A stretch of 64,000 nt of DNA from Rikenellaceae bacterium (lineage in GTDB: Bacteria; Bacteroidota; Bacteroidia; Bacteroidales; UBA932). The translations under genes were made by a program, and so were the position numbers. The notes below the pieces were generated by a model. The model made no database searches, was not told where the DNA came from, and saw nothing but the letters and a program-made list of their open reading frames with translations. Numbering within the stretch: the first letter of the stretch is position 1; every line of letters starts with the position of its first letter. The stretch lies in assembly GCA_003542575.1 (NCBI GenBank), contig DPKJ01000012.1, positions 113,790 to 177,789 of the forward strand, in the 5' to 3' direction. Shown here piece after piece: positions 31,032-39,804 of this stretch.

Positions 31032-32378
31032 ATGAAAATAATTATTGCCGGAGCAGGCGAAGTAGGCAGTCACCTGGCAAAAATGCTCAGCAACGAGTAT
31101 CATGACCTTACTATAATCGATAACGAAGAGTCAAGGTTAAATCGTGTTGCTGAGAGCTCAGATGTAATTACCGTATTTGGCTCTCCAACCTCAATCAAAA
31201 CCCTTGCCTACGCCGGAGCCGCCAAGGCAGATCTCTTTATTGCAGTAAGCCCCTCTCAGGAACAGGATGTAAACATCATAAGTGCGCTCCTTGCCAAAAA
31301 GATGGGAAGCGCAAAGGTTACTGCAAGAATCAACAACGACGAATATCTTCAGAACGAGAACAAACTCCTCTTTACAGAGATGGGTATCGATCTCCTTTTT
31401 TACCCCGAAAAGATTGCTTCCCACGAAATAACAGACCTTCTTAAACAGACAGGAACATCTGAATTCATGGACTTCTCCGGAGGAAAACTACAGCTTATTG
31501 TTTTCAGACTTGACGATGGCGCCCCGCTTATTGACAAAACTCTTGCAGATTACACATCAGAAGGAGAGCTTGAGTACCGCGCTGTGGCAATATCTCGTGA
31601 AGGACAGACAATCATTCCAAGAAGTTCTACACGGTTTAAGATGCACGATCTGGTATTTGTAATATCAAAAAGATCCGGTGTTCAGGAAGTTATGAGTTAC
31701 TCAGGCAAGAACAACATAGATGTCAAACGTCTTATGATTGTTGGAGGAGGAAGAATCGGAGAGATGGTTGCAAAAAAACTTGAGGGAAGCATTGACTATA
31801 TTAAGCTTATTGAAAAGAGACGTGAACGTTGTGACGTTCTGAATGAAAGGCTCTCAAAAACACTTGTCATTAATGGCGATGCCCGTAACACAGATCTTTT
31901 AATTGAAGAGGATGTCAATGATTTTGACGCATTTGTGGCCGTAACAAGCAGTTCGGAGACAAACATTCTGTCATGTGTAATGGCAAAGAAGATGGGTGTT
32001 GCCAAAACAATTGCCGAGGTAGAAAATATCGATTATATCAAATTGGCAGAGGGAATGGGAGTTGATGCCGTAATCAATAAAAAACTGATTACAGCAAGCC
32101 GTATTTTCCGTTTTACCCTATCAAACAAAGTTCAGTCAATTAAATGTCTCAATGGTTCTGATGCCGAAATTCTGGAGTTTATCGTAAACCCAAACAGCGT
32201 TATCACAAAGGATAAAGTTCGCAACATAGGTTTCCCTAAAGATGCCATTATCGGAGGTGTAATAAGGGGAAACAACAGTTTTATTGCCCTTGGTGACAGT
32301 GAGATAAAACCATATGACCGTGTTGTGGTATTTGCCCTTCCATCTGCCTTGAAAAAGGTAAATAAATTCTTCGCCTGA
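31032..32378 (+). CDS. trkA: Trk potassium uptake system peripheral protein
   Basis: The 448-residue protein has two TrkA-N/TrkA-C units. The first opens KIIIAGAGEVGSHLAKML and has DNEESRLNRVAE; the second starts near residue 232 with RLMIVGGGRIGEMVAKKL and has EKRRERCDVLNERL and NGDARNTDLL. Each is a Rossmann NAD(H)-binding domain followed by a regulatory C domain, as in TrkA, which gates Trk potassium channels from the cytosol. A trkH gene is expected next but is not present; aspA follows after 121 bp. Confidence 0.94.
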   Translation: MKIIIAGAGEVGSHLAKMLSNEYHDLTIIDNEESRLNRVAESSDVITVFGSPTSIKTLAYAGAAKADLFIAVSPSQEQDVNIISALLAKKMGSAKVTARINNDEYLQNENKLLFTEMGIDLLFYPEKIASHEITDLLKQTGTSEFMDFSGGKLQLIVFRLDDGAPLIDKTLADYTSEGELEYRAVAISREGQTIIPRSSTRFKMHDLVFVISKRSGVQEVMSYSGKNNIDVKRLMIVGGGRIGEMVAKKLEGSIDYIKLIEKRRERCDVLNERLSKTLVINGDARNTDLLIEEDVNDFDAFVAVTSSSETNILSCVMAKKMGVAKTIAEVENIDYIKLAEGMGVDAVINKKLITASRIFRFTLSNKVQSIKCLNGSDAEILEFIVNPNSVITKDKVRNIGFPKDAIIGGVIRGNNSFIALGDSEIKPYDRVVVFALPSALKKVNKFFA

Positions 32379-32465
32379 TTCCGGGTATTTATTCAAATCT
32401 CAATAGTCTGAATCTCTGATTATTACAATTTGTAAGCAAAAGTAGCTTATTTCATTTCGATTTAT

Positions 32466-32473
32466 TACCTTTG
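32466..32473 (+). promoter_or_regulatory. Putative aspA -7 box
   Basis: TACCTTTG followed by CC, 26 nt before the ATG at 32500. No well-placed -33 TTTG is seen. Confidence 0.55.
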
Positions 32474-32499
32474 CCGCACATTTTTAAATTAATTAAGAG

Positions 32500-33930
32500 A
32501 TGGGAAGATTTCAATTTGAAGTTAGCGGAAAGACACGCACCGAGCATGATTTACTGGGAGAAAAAGAGGTACCGGTTGAGGCACTTTTCGGAATTCAGAC
32601 ATTAAGATGCGTAGAGAATTTTGATATAAGCAGGGACTATCTCTCTGAATACCCCGAATTTACTAAAGCTCTTGGCATTGTCAAGATGGGGGCCATTCTG
32701 GCAAACCATAAACTAGGCCTTGTAAACGATCAAATAAAAAGTGCTGTTGTTGCTGCTTGTAAAGAGCTTATGGATGGACAACACCTTGAACACTTCCCGA
32801 TAGATATGGTACAGGGTGGAGCAGGAACAAGCGTTAACATGAATGCAAACGAAGTAATTGCAAACAGGGCACTTGAGATAATGGGCAAAGAGCGCGGTCA
32901 GTATCAGTACTGCAGCCCTAACGACCACGTAAATATGGCTCAGTCAACAAACGATGCCTATCCAAGTGCAATGCATATAGGGCTCTATCTCACCCACTTT
33001 CATGTAAGGGATGCAATGGAGAGCCTGATTCAATCATTTGAAAGAAAGGAAAAAGAGTTTGCCGGCATTATAAAAATGGGTAGAACTCAGCTTCAGGATG
33101 CTGTTCCTATGACACTTGGACAAAGCTTTGGTGCATATGCCTCTGCAATGAAGCATGAGCTGGAGAGGCTTGAAAGATCTGCTACCGAATTCCTCGAAAT
33201 AAACATGGGAGCAACAGCTATTGGAACAGGAATTACTGCCGAGCCCGGATATGCCGAAGAGTGCATCAAAAACATCAGGCAAATCACAGGTTGGGATATA
33301 AAACTTGCAAGCAATCTGATAGAGGCCACACACGATACATCTTGCATGGTTTCATACGCCTCAGCTCTGAAAATGATAGCAATAAGGTTATCAAAAATTT
33401 GCAATGACCTGAGAATACTCTCATCCGGCCCCAGAACAGGTATTGCAGAGATCAGTCTCCCTCCAAAACAACCGGGCTCTTCTATAATGCCGGGTAAAGT
33501 AAACCCTGTAATTCCCGAAGTTGTTAATCAGGTATGTTTTAAAATTATAAGTAACGAAACAGCCGTTTGTATGGCATCAGAGGCTGCCCAGCTTGAACTG
33601 AATGTAATGGAACCGGTTATGGTTCAGAGCATTGTAGAGTCAAGCGACTGGATGATCAGAGCCCTTAACACTCTAAGGGTTGAATGTATCGATGGCATAA
33701 AGGCCAATCCGGAACACTGCCGCAATATGGTAGAGAACTCAATAGGTATTGTAACTGCCCTTAAACCATTTATCGGCTACGAAAAGAGTACTGATATAGC
33801 AAAAGAGGCTCTCCTGACAGGAAAGAGTGTATACAAACTTGTCCTTGAAAGGGGCATTTTGACAAAGGAGCAGATGGACAAGATTCTTGACCCTGCAAAT
33901 ATGGTTAAACCTGTAAAAATTGAAATTTAG
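32500..33930 (+). CDS. aspA: Aspartate ammonia-lyase
   Basis: The 476-residue protein matches the aspartase/fumarase superfamily: RTEHDLLGEKEVPVEALFGIQT, NMNANEVIANRALEIMG, PNDHVNMAQSTND and the signature GSSIMPGKVNPVIPEVVNQV. The N-terminal EHDLLGEKEVP block favours aspartase over class II fumarase. It deaminates L-aspartate to fumarate, which can feed fumarate respiration. It has its own promoter and is convergent with the TonB-C protein gene with a 1-bp gap between the stop codons. Confidence 0.93.
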   Translation: MGRFQFEVSGKTRTEHDLLGEKEVPVEALFGIQTLRCVENFDISRDYLSEYPEFTKALGIVKMGAILANHKLGLVNDQIKSAVVAACKELMDGQHLEHFPIDMVQGGAGTSVNMNANEVIANRALEIMGKERGQYQYCSPNDHVNMAQSTNDAYPSAMHIGLYLTHFHVRDAMESLIQSFERKEKEFAGIIKMGRTQLQDAVPMTLGQSFGAYASAMKHELERLERSATEFLEINMGATAIGTGITAEPGYAEECIKNIRQITGWDIKLASNLIEATHDTSCMVSYASALKMIAIRLSKICNDLRILSSGPRTGIAEISLPPKQPGSSIMPGKVNPVIPEVVNQVCFKIISNETAVCMASEAAQLELNVMEPVMVQSIVESSDWMIRALNTLRVECIDGIKANPEHCRNMVENSIGIVTALKPFIGYEKSTDIAKEALLTGKSVYKLVLERGILTKEQMDKILDPANMVKPVKIEI

Positions 33931-33931
33931 A

Positions 33932-34750
33932 TCAGTAAGCTCTTCTGTGCGCCTCCTGCAGTTTGAATATTATCGGGAATGTATACACTACGCTTACGGT
34001 CTGATTATACATTCTGGCAGGGTTCCAGAGAGGAGAATTGCTTACAACTGAGACCGCCTCTGCCGACAAATCCGGATGAGGGCTGCTGATGACTTCTATG
34101 TCAGTCAGACGGCCCTCTTCTGTTATTGTAAATCTTAGCTGAACCGCTCCCTCAATCCCGGCATCTCTGCAACTCTCCGGATAGGTGAGGTTTCTGCTTA
34201 CCCAAAAGACAAACTCCGACTCCACAGGCTTGCCTCTGAATAGTGGCTTCTGAGTCACTGCTGACATGTCAGTCACAATAGTTCCATCCTCGTCCCAGTA
34301 CTCCTCTTTGATTTTCTTACCATCTTTATACTCTATTGCTGCAGATCTCTTACCACTTTTGAAATAGTACTCACTTACCCCATGTTGTTTGCCCTCTGCA
34401 AATTGCTGTATTCCTATAACAGTCCCGTCTGCTCTGAACACTCTTGACGGTCCCTGCCTTAAACCATTAATTATAGTTGCATTGTATAGTATTCTGTTCA
34501 TCCCTTTTGCAAACATTATCAGATTCCCGTTCCTCTTGTCATTGGTTGCAAAATAGCCCTCTGCGCCGGTATATTTTCCCTTCGCCATCATTTTTACCGG
34601 ATGGAAATTTGTGCTGTCCGACTCAGGACTAAAGAGTGCATACATTGCCTGTTTAGGCTGACATTTTTCCCATTTTGCGGTATAATATTCCTGTGACAGG
34701 AGATTACCGGCAACCACCAGTATGGTGGCAATTAAAAGTGCTTTTTTCAT
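33932..34750 (-). CDS. MORN-like repeat protein with TonB C-terminal domain
   Basis: The 272-residue secreted protein has a signal peptide ending near LLSQE, a central part with MORN/YwqK-like repeats (YNATIINGLRQGPSRVF, GKQHGVSEYYFKSGKRS, EYKDGKKIKEEYWDEDG) and a C-terminal TonB domain (YPESCRDAGIEGAVQLRFTI, then DIEVISSPHPDLSAEAV). It has no N-terminal membrane anchor or Pro-rich stretch like a true energy transducer. It probably interacts with envelope proteins. The upstream propeller lipoprotein gene is 8 bp away, so the two are likely one operon. Confidence 0.8.
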   Translation of the reverse strand: MKKALLIATILVVAGNLLSQEYYTAKWEKCQPKQAMYALFSPESDSTNFHPVKMMAKGKYTGAEGYFATNDKRNGNLIMFAKGMNRILYNATIINGLRQGPSRVFRADGTVIGIQQFAEGKQHGVSEYYFKSGKRSAAIEYKDGKKIKEEYWDEDGTIVTDMSAVTQKPLFRGKPVESEFVFWVSRNLTYPESCRDAGIEGAVQLRFTITEEGRLTDIEVISSPHPDLSAEAVSVVSNSPLWNPARMYNQTVSVVYTFPIIFKLQEAHRRAY

Positions 34751-34758
34751 AAATATTG

Positions 34759-35982
34759 TTAATTTTTAAGCTTAACTTTAACAATCACCGGGTTGTCGGT
34801 ATCTTTAAGATTGTCTGCAATACTCTTAAATTTTTCCGACACTTCATGTGTCTCTGCATGGGCTTTAAACTCGTGTGCATACATATATGATATCATAAAG
34901 CCGTCTGAACTCACATATTTTGGCCATACAGCAGGGCCTTCTTCAAAGTCCTCCACAAACCCTAGTTGGTTGATTTCAGGCTGAAGTATGAATTGAAACT
35001 CTCCCGTTTTCTTATTAAACACCGAACATTCAAAATCGTAATCGTATTCGCCTTTTAAACCTCCCTTCTTAAACATTTTAGCAATCTTATCTGATAACGA
35101 TCCGGTATGAAATGTCATAAACAAATACTGATCACTTTCAAAAATCCAAAACTGGCTATAGATGAAAGGTGCATAAACACGAAAATGATCTCTTTTAAGA
35201 GGATCAGGCGCGTATTTACCAAAGTTAATAATGTAGGCAGTGTCTATACTATTATCTTCATTTATAGTTAGTATATATTTGTTTAAGCCATTTTTAATTC
35301 GTACTGCATTTTTGTGCCTAAATATCATAGGCTTCATTATCGATAGTAAGGCACTATAAGTGGTAACCTTTTCATAATCTTCTCCGGGATATTCAACACT
35401 TAGTAACAATCTTGCTGTGGAATCAATTAAAAAGCCTGAATGTTGAGACCTATCGTTGATTGTTGAAAGCAGAAAATATTTCAAATCCGATTTAATAAAT
35501 CTTGTGATATAATGTTTACTTAAAAAGCCATTGTCCTTATAATTCATAACTTTCTTAAAATCTCCATCTAAGGAATATTCTATGATTTTATTAGAAGCCA
35601 AAACAGAAATGTTTCCTGTTTTCAAATCAATATCCACTGTAAACGCTGCATCATACTCCTGAGGTCCTCGGCCAAGTTTGTTTATTTTATTAAAATATTT
35701 TCCATCATTATCATGAATGATTATCGTCCTGTTTTGCTCCATCAAATAAAAAAACCCTTTTTCGTAGAAAATTCTGTCAAAGAATATTTTTCCAACAACA
35801 GCTTCACTATTTGTCTCAAGCGGAATATATTCAATTGACTCAGCTATCTCAGACAATTTCACCAACCTACCCTTACCAACTCCGCCTTCAACGTCAATTA
35901 TTCTCAAATCTTTTGGCTGGTTATCACTACTGTTCCGGCAGGCAGTTATTGCAATAATTAATATAAAAATGAGCTTTTTCAT
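34759..35982 (-). CDS. 6-bladed beta-propeller lipoprotein
   Basis: The 407-residue protein has a lipoprotein signal (lipobox AITAC, C15), then IEYIPLETNSEAVVGKI, YLMEQNRTIIIHDNDGKYFNKINKLGRGPQEY (in pieces) and VLASNKIIEYSLDGDFKKVM. The PLETN and IGRGPGEY-like motifs are hallmarks of the Bacteroidota 6-bladed beta-propeller family of unknown function. The reading frame is open upstream to 36132 but the ATG at 35982 directly starts the signal peptide. The 223 bp between this start and the next gene are A/T-rich and hold only the promoter of the divergent ABC-F gene. Confidence 0.85.
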   Translation of the reverse strand: MKKLIFILIIAITACRNSSDNQPKDLRIIDVEGGVGKGRLVKLSEIAESIEYIPLETNSEAVVGKIFFDRIFYEKGFFYLMEQNRTIIIHDNDGKYFNKINKLGRGPQEYDAAFTVDIDLKTGNISVLASNKIIEYSLDGDFKKVMNYKDNGFLSKHYITRFIKSDLKYFLLSTINDRSQHSGFLIDSTARLLLSVEYPGEDYEKVTTYSALLSIMKPMIFRHKNAVRIKNGLNKYILTINEDNSIDTAYIINFGKYAPDPLKRDHFRVYAPFIYSQFWIFESDQYLFMTFHTGSLSDKIAKMFKKGGLKGEYDYDFECSVFNKKTGEFQFILQPEINQLGFVEDFEEGPAVWPKYVSSDGFMISYMYAHEFKAHAETHEVSEKFKSIADNLKDTDNPVIVKVKLKN

Positions 35983-36169
35983 ACTGTAATAGTGATGGCA
36001 TTTATCGGATTTTCCAAGATTTGACTGTTCAATCAAGCATTTCGTTTTGGAATAGGAAAATACAATTGTGAAAATATAGATTAAAATCCAATTAACCAAA
36101 CAATTAAAGAAATATATACAAATAATATTCACATATTTTCAAAATAATCGAGACATTTAGGTGAGCTCG

Positions 36170-36201
36170 TTTGGTGTAGAGCAGGCCACTGCTTACCTTT
36201 G
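36170..36201 (+). promoter_or_regulatory. Promoter of the first ABC-F gene, nearly leaderless
   Basis: TTTG (36170-36173), a 20-bp spacer and TACCTTTG (36194-36201). The ATG at 36206 follows after 4 nt. Confidence 0.7.
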
Positions 36202-36205
36202 CAAA

Positions 36206-38095
36206 ATGGCATCAGTACTACAGGCAGAAAAACTATCCAAGAGTTACGGAACAAAGGTTCTTTTTGAGAATCTGGATCTTAATATTAACGAGGGTGAAAA
36301 GGTGGCTTTGATTGCTCCCAACGGGAGTGGTAAAAGTTCTCTATTAAAGATTCTAGCCGGAAAAGATACCTCGGACAGAGGTGGCAGCGTGAAACTCTTT
36401 TCAAACACAGGTATCGCATGGTTGGAGCAAGAGCCGGAATTCAATCCCGAAAGGTCGGTTTTTCAGGAGGTGTATATCTCTTCTGATGAGACTTCTGCGG
36501 CAGTTGCCCGCTACGAAAAAGCCTTGCTGTCCGGAACTCAGAAAGAGCTGCAGGATGCTATTCACGATATGGATCATCTAAACGGCTGGCAGTATGAGTT
36601 GCGTATAAAACAGATTCTTACAGGGCTTAAGATAGATGGGCTTAACAACAAAATGGGTGAGCTTTCGGGTGGACAGAGAAAGAGGGTGGCACTTGCCAAA
36701 ATGATGATTGCCGAGTCTGATCTGATTCTTCTTGATGAACCCACAAACCATCTGGATCTTGACATTACCGAATACCTCGAAGAGTACCTTAAAAGGGGCA
36801 AGGCAACAATTCTTATGGTTACCCACGACAGATATTTTCTTGACAGGGTTTGCAATAAGATTATTGAACTCGAAAATGGCTCTTTGTACACCTATAACGG
36901 CAACTACTCCTATTTTCTGGAGAAGAGAGAGCAGAGAATTGAGAATTATAACACCGAAACAGACCGGGCTAAAAATCTTCTTAAAGGAGAACTTGAATGG
37001 ATGCGCAGGATGCCACAGGCAAGAGCCACAAAGGCAAAGTACAGAATAAATGCATTTTATGAGCTCAAAGAGAGGGCAGAGAAGGTTACACGCGAGAAGA
37101 ACATAAGTATAGATGTGGCAACATCACGCCTTGGTAAAAAGATAATTCACTGCAAAAAGTTATCACACTCCTTTGGTGACTATAAAACAATTGACAGTTT
37201 TACATACAATTTTGCCAGGGGTGAGAAAATTGGTCTTATTGGGCCAAACGGAGTTGGTAAAACAACTTTTCTTGAAGTTTTAACCGGAGCAATTAAACAG
37301 AATTCCGGTGAGAGAGAGCTGGGAGAGACTATTGTTTTTGGATATTACAGACAAAACGGTCTTGAGTTTGATCCGGAAGAGACAGTAATTGACGCGGTGA
37401 GAAAATTTGCGGAGGTTATTACTCTGTCTGACGGAAACACCATTCCAGTTGCCTCGTTTCTGAACCGTTTTCTGTTTCCGCATAACATGCAATACAACAA
37501 AGTTGGCACATTGAGCGGAGGTGAAAGACGCAGACTTTATCTTGTAACCGTTCTAATGAAAAGTCCCAATTTCTTGATACTTGACGAGCCTACAAACGAC
37601 CTTGACATAATGAGTCTGAATGTTCTTGAGGAGTACCTTGACTCATTTACCGGTTGTGTGATTGTGGTGACCCACGACAGATATTTTCTTGATAAAATTG
37701 CTCAGCACCTGTTTGTCTTTGAGGGAAATGGCGTAATTAAGGATTATGTTGGCAAATACTCAGAATACAGAGAGATGATTCGTGAACTTGAGAGACAGGA
37801 GGTTCAAAGGGAGCGGGCAGTGAGAGACGAGAGCACATCAAGGGAGAATCAGAGAAGTTTGCCTGAGCCGGGTGGTAAGGTAAAACTGACATTTAAGGAG
37901 AAAAAGGAGCTGGAGACTCTCGAAAAACTGATAGCAAGTCTTGAAAATGAAAAGAGCAGCCTTGAGACTGCTCTTAATTCGGGTACACTATTGTCTGATA
38001 ATCTGCTCAAAACCTCAGCTAGGTATGCAGAGGTGATTCAGGAGCTTGAAACCAACGGAGAGCGGTGGATTGAGCTCGCTGACAGACATATTTAG
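36206..38095 (+). CDS. ABC-F family ATPase (Uup-like)
   Basis: The 629-residue protein has two ABC domains: Walker A APNGSGKSS and GPNGVGKTT, signatures LSGGQRKRVALAKMM and LSGGERRRLYLVTVL, Walker B LILLDEPTNHLD and LILDEPTNDLD, joined by a linker with the ABC-F hallmark (about residues 250-300). The C-terminal about 100 residues are charged and coiled-coil-like (KEKKELETLEKLIASLENEK in part), as in Uup. ABC-F proteins act on the ribosome or in DNA stability. The ATG at 36206 lies just after the -7 box. Its stop codon overlaps that of the convergent ABC-F gene. Confidence 0.9.
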   Translation: MASVLQAEKLSKSYGTKVLFENLDLNINEGEKVALIAPNGSGKSSLLKILAGKDTSDRGGSVKLFSNTGIAWLEQEPEFNPERSVFQEVYISSDETSAAVARYEKALLSGTQKELQDAIHDMDHLNGWQYELRIKQILTGLKIDGLNNKMGELSGGQRKRVALAKMMIAESDLILLDEPTNHLDLDITEYLEEYLKRGKATILMVTHDRYFLDRVCNKIIELENGSLYTYNGNYSYFLEKREQRIENYNTETDRAKNLLKGELEWMRRMPQARATKAKYRINAFYELKERAEKVTREKNISIDVATSRLGKKIIHCKKLSHSFGDYKTIDSFTYNFARGEKIGLIGPNGVGKTTFLEVLTGAIKQNSGERELGETIVFGYYRQNGLEFDPEETVIDAVRKFAEVITLSDGNTIPVASFLNRFLFPHNMQYNKVGTLSGGERRRLYLVTVLMKSPNFLILDEPTNDLDIMSLNVLEEYLDSFTGCVIVVTHDRYFLDKIAQHLFVFEGNGVIKDYVGKYSEYREMIRELERQEVQRERAVRDESTSRENQRSLPEPGGKVKLTFKEKKELETLEKLIASLENEKSSLETALNSGTLLSDNLLKTSARYAEVIQELETNGERWIELADRHI

Positions 38096-39768
38096 CGTGT
38101 TAGTTTTTTGTATTTAAATCTCTTTGGAGTGATATCGCCCAGTCTTCTCTTCTTATTCTCTTCGTATTCTGAGTAACTTCCCTCAAAGAAATAGGTTTTT
38201 GAATCTCCCTCAAATGCAAGTATGTGGGTTGCAATTCTATCCAGAAACCATCTGTCGTGTGATATAATCACCGCACAACCCGCAAAATTTTCCAGACCCT
38301 CTTCAAGCGCCCTTATTGTGTTAACATCCACATCATTGGTAGGCTCATCAAGAAGCAAAACATTTGCCTCCTCTTTTAGAGTAAGGGCAAGGTGAAGGCG
38401 GTTTCTCTCACCACCCGACAGAATGCCGCACATCTTCTCCTGATCTGCTCCAGAGAAGTTGAATCTCGAAACATATGCCCTGGCATTTACCTCTTTATTA
38501 CCAAGCTTGACAAATTCGGAGTTCTGAGATATTGTTTCATAAACTGTCTTGTTGGGGTCAATCAGTCTGTGCTGCTGATCTACATATGCTATTTTAACTG
38601 TCTCTCCAACAGAAAAGCTTCCGGAATCTGCACTATCAATTCCCATTATAAGTCTGAAAAGAGTTGTCTTTCCTGCTCCGTTTGGCCCGATAACACCTAC
38701 AATTCCTGCAGGAGGGAGCTTAAAGTTCATATTCTCAAACAGGATTCTGTCTCCAAAACCTTTTACCACATTGGTCGCCTCTATAACTTTATCACCCAGT
38801 CTTGGTCCGTTTGGAATAAACATCTCAAGCCTCTCCTCTTTTGCCCTTCCATCTTCGCTGAGGAGCTTTTCGTAAGCAGAGAGTCGTGCCTTCGATTTAG
38901 CCTGACGCGCTTTTGGGGCCATTCTTACCCACTCCAGCTCGCGTTCAAGAGTCTTTCTTCTTTTACTCTCCTGCTTCTCCTCCTGTGCCAGTCTGGTAGA
39001 TTTTTGCTCAAGCCATGAAGTGTAGTTTCCCTTCCATGGAATTCCCTCTCCCCTGTCCAGTTCAAGTATCCATCCGGCAACATTATCAAGGAAGTAACGG
39101 TCGTGTGTTACTGCGATTACAGTTCCCTTGTACTGCTGCAAGTGTGCCTCAAGCCACTGAATACTCTCGGTATCAAGGTGGTTGGTTGGCTCATCAAGCA
39201 GTAGAACATCCGGTTCTTTAAGCAGAAGTCTGCAAAGTGCGATTCTGCGTTTCTCCCCTCCGCTCAGGTGTTTAACTAGAGCATCAGGTTCCGGGCACTG
39301 AAGAGCATCCATTGCCTTCTCTAGTTTTGAGTCAATGTCCCAACCGTTGAGATGTTCAATTTTGTCTGTTAACTCGCCCTGTAGATCAATAAGCTTAGCC
39401 ATCTCGTCGTCATCCATGGGCTCAGCAAATTTTGCATTTACCTCCTCATATTGCTTTAGAAGATCAACTATTTCGTGTGCTCCCTCTTTCACTATATCGA
39501 GCACCGTTTTACTTTCATCAAGTACAGGCTCCTGCTCCAGGTAACCTACGGTATAACCCGGTGCCCATACTACATCACCTTGTATCGATTTTTCAACCCC
39601 TGCAATAATTTTGAGCAAAGTTGATTTACCAGATCCGTTAAGACCTATAATACCAATCTTGGCTCCGTAAAAAAAGGAGAGGTAAATGTCTTTAAGAATT
39701 GCTTTATTGTTGGTCGGTAGTATTTTACCGACGCCGTTCATTGAAAATATTATCTTTTCGTCCGCCAT
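38092..39768 (-). CDS. ettA: Energy-dependent translational throttle protein (ABC-F)
   Basis: The 558-residue ABC-F protein has Walker A GLNGSGKST and GPNGAGKTT, signatures LSGGEKRRIALCRLL and LSGGERNRLHLALTL, Walker B LLLDEPTNHLD and LLLDEPTNDVD, and the EttA-type arm and linker with WVRMAPKARQAKSKARL. EttA has about 555 residues and gates the first translation steps according to the ATP/ADP ratio. TAA (38094-38092) overlaps the TAG of the convergent Uup-like gene. Confidence 0.93.
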   Translation of the reverse strand: MADEKIIFSMNGVGKILPTNNKAILKDIYLSFFYGAKIGIIGLNGSGKSTLLKIIAGVEKSIQGDVVWAPGYTVGYLEQEPVLDESKTVLDIVKEGAHEIVDLLKQYEEVNAKFAEPMDDDEMAKLIDLQGELTDKIEHLNGWDIDSKLEKAMDALQCPEPDALVKHLSGGEKRRIALCRLLLKEPDVLLLDEPTNHLDTESIQWLEAHLQQYKGTVIAVTHDRYFLDNVAGWILELDRGEGIPWKGNYTSWLEQKSTRLAQEEKQESKRRKTLERELEWVRMAPKARQAKSKARLSAYEKLLSEDGRAKEERLEMFIPNGPRLGDKVIEATNVVKGFGDRILFENMNFKLPPAGIVGVIGPNGAGKTTLFRLIMGIDSADSGSFSVGETVKIAYVDQQHRLIDPNKTVYETISQNSEFVKLGNKEVNARAYVSRFNFSGADQEKMCGILSGGERNRLHLALTLKEEANVLLLDEPTNDVDVNTIRALEEGLENFAGCAVIISHDRWFLDRIATHILAFEGDSKTYFFEGSYSEYEENKKRRLGDITPKRFKYKKLTR

Positions 39769-39788
39769 GTTTTTAATAAATTACACGG

Positions 39789-39796
39789 CAAAGATA
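39789..39796 (-). promoter_or_regulatory. Putative ettA -7 box
   Basis: TATCTTTG followed by CC on the minus strand (39796-39789), 20 nt upstream of the ettA ATG, with ATTG (39820-39817) 20 bp further as a near-match -33 element. Confidence 0.6.
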
Positions 39797-39804
39797 ATAC
39801 CATA

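Noticed and set aside
38392..39018. 208-codon plus-strand open frame inside ettA
   Set aside because: Antisense to ettA, cysteine- and leucine-rich as expected of a shadow frame, with no motif.
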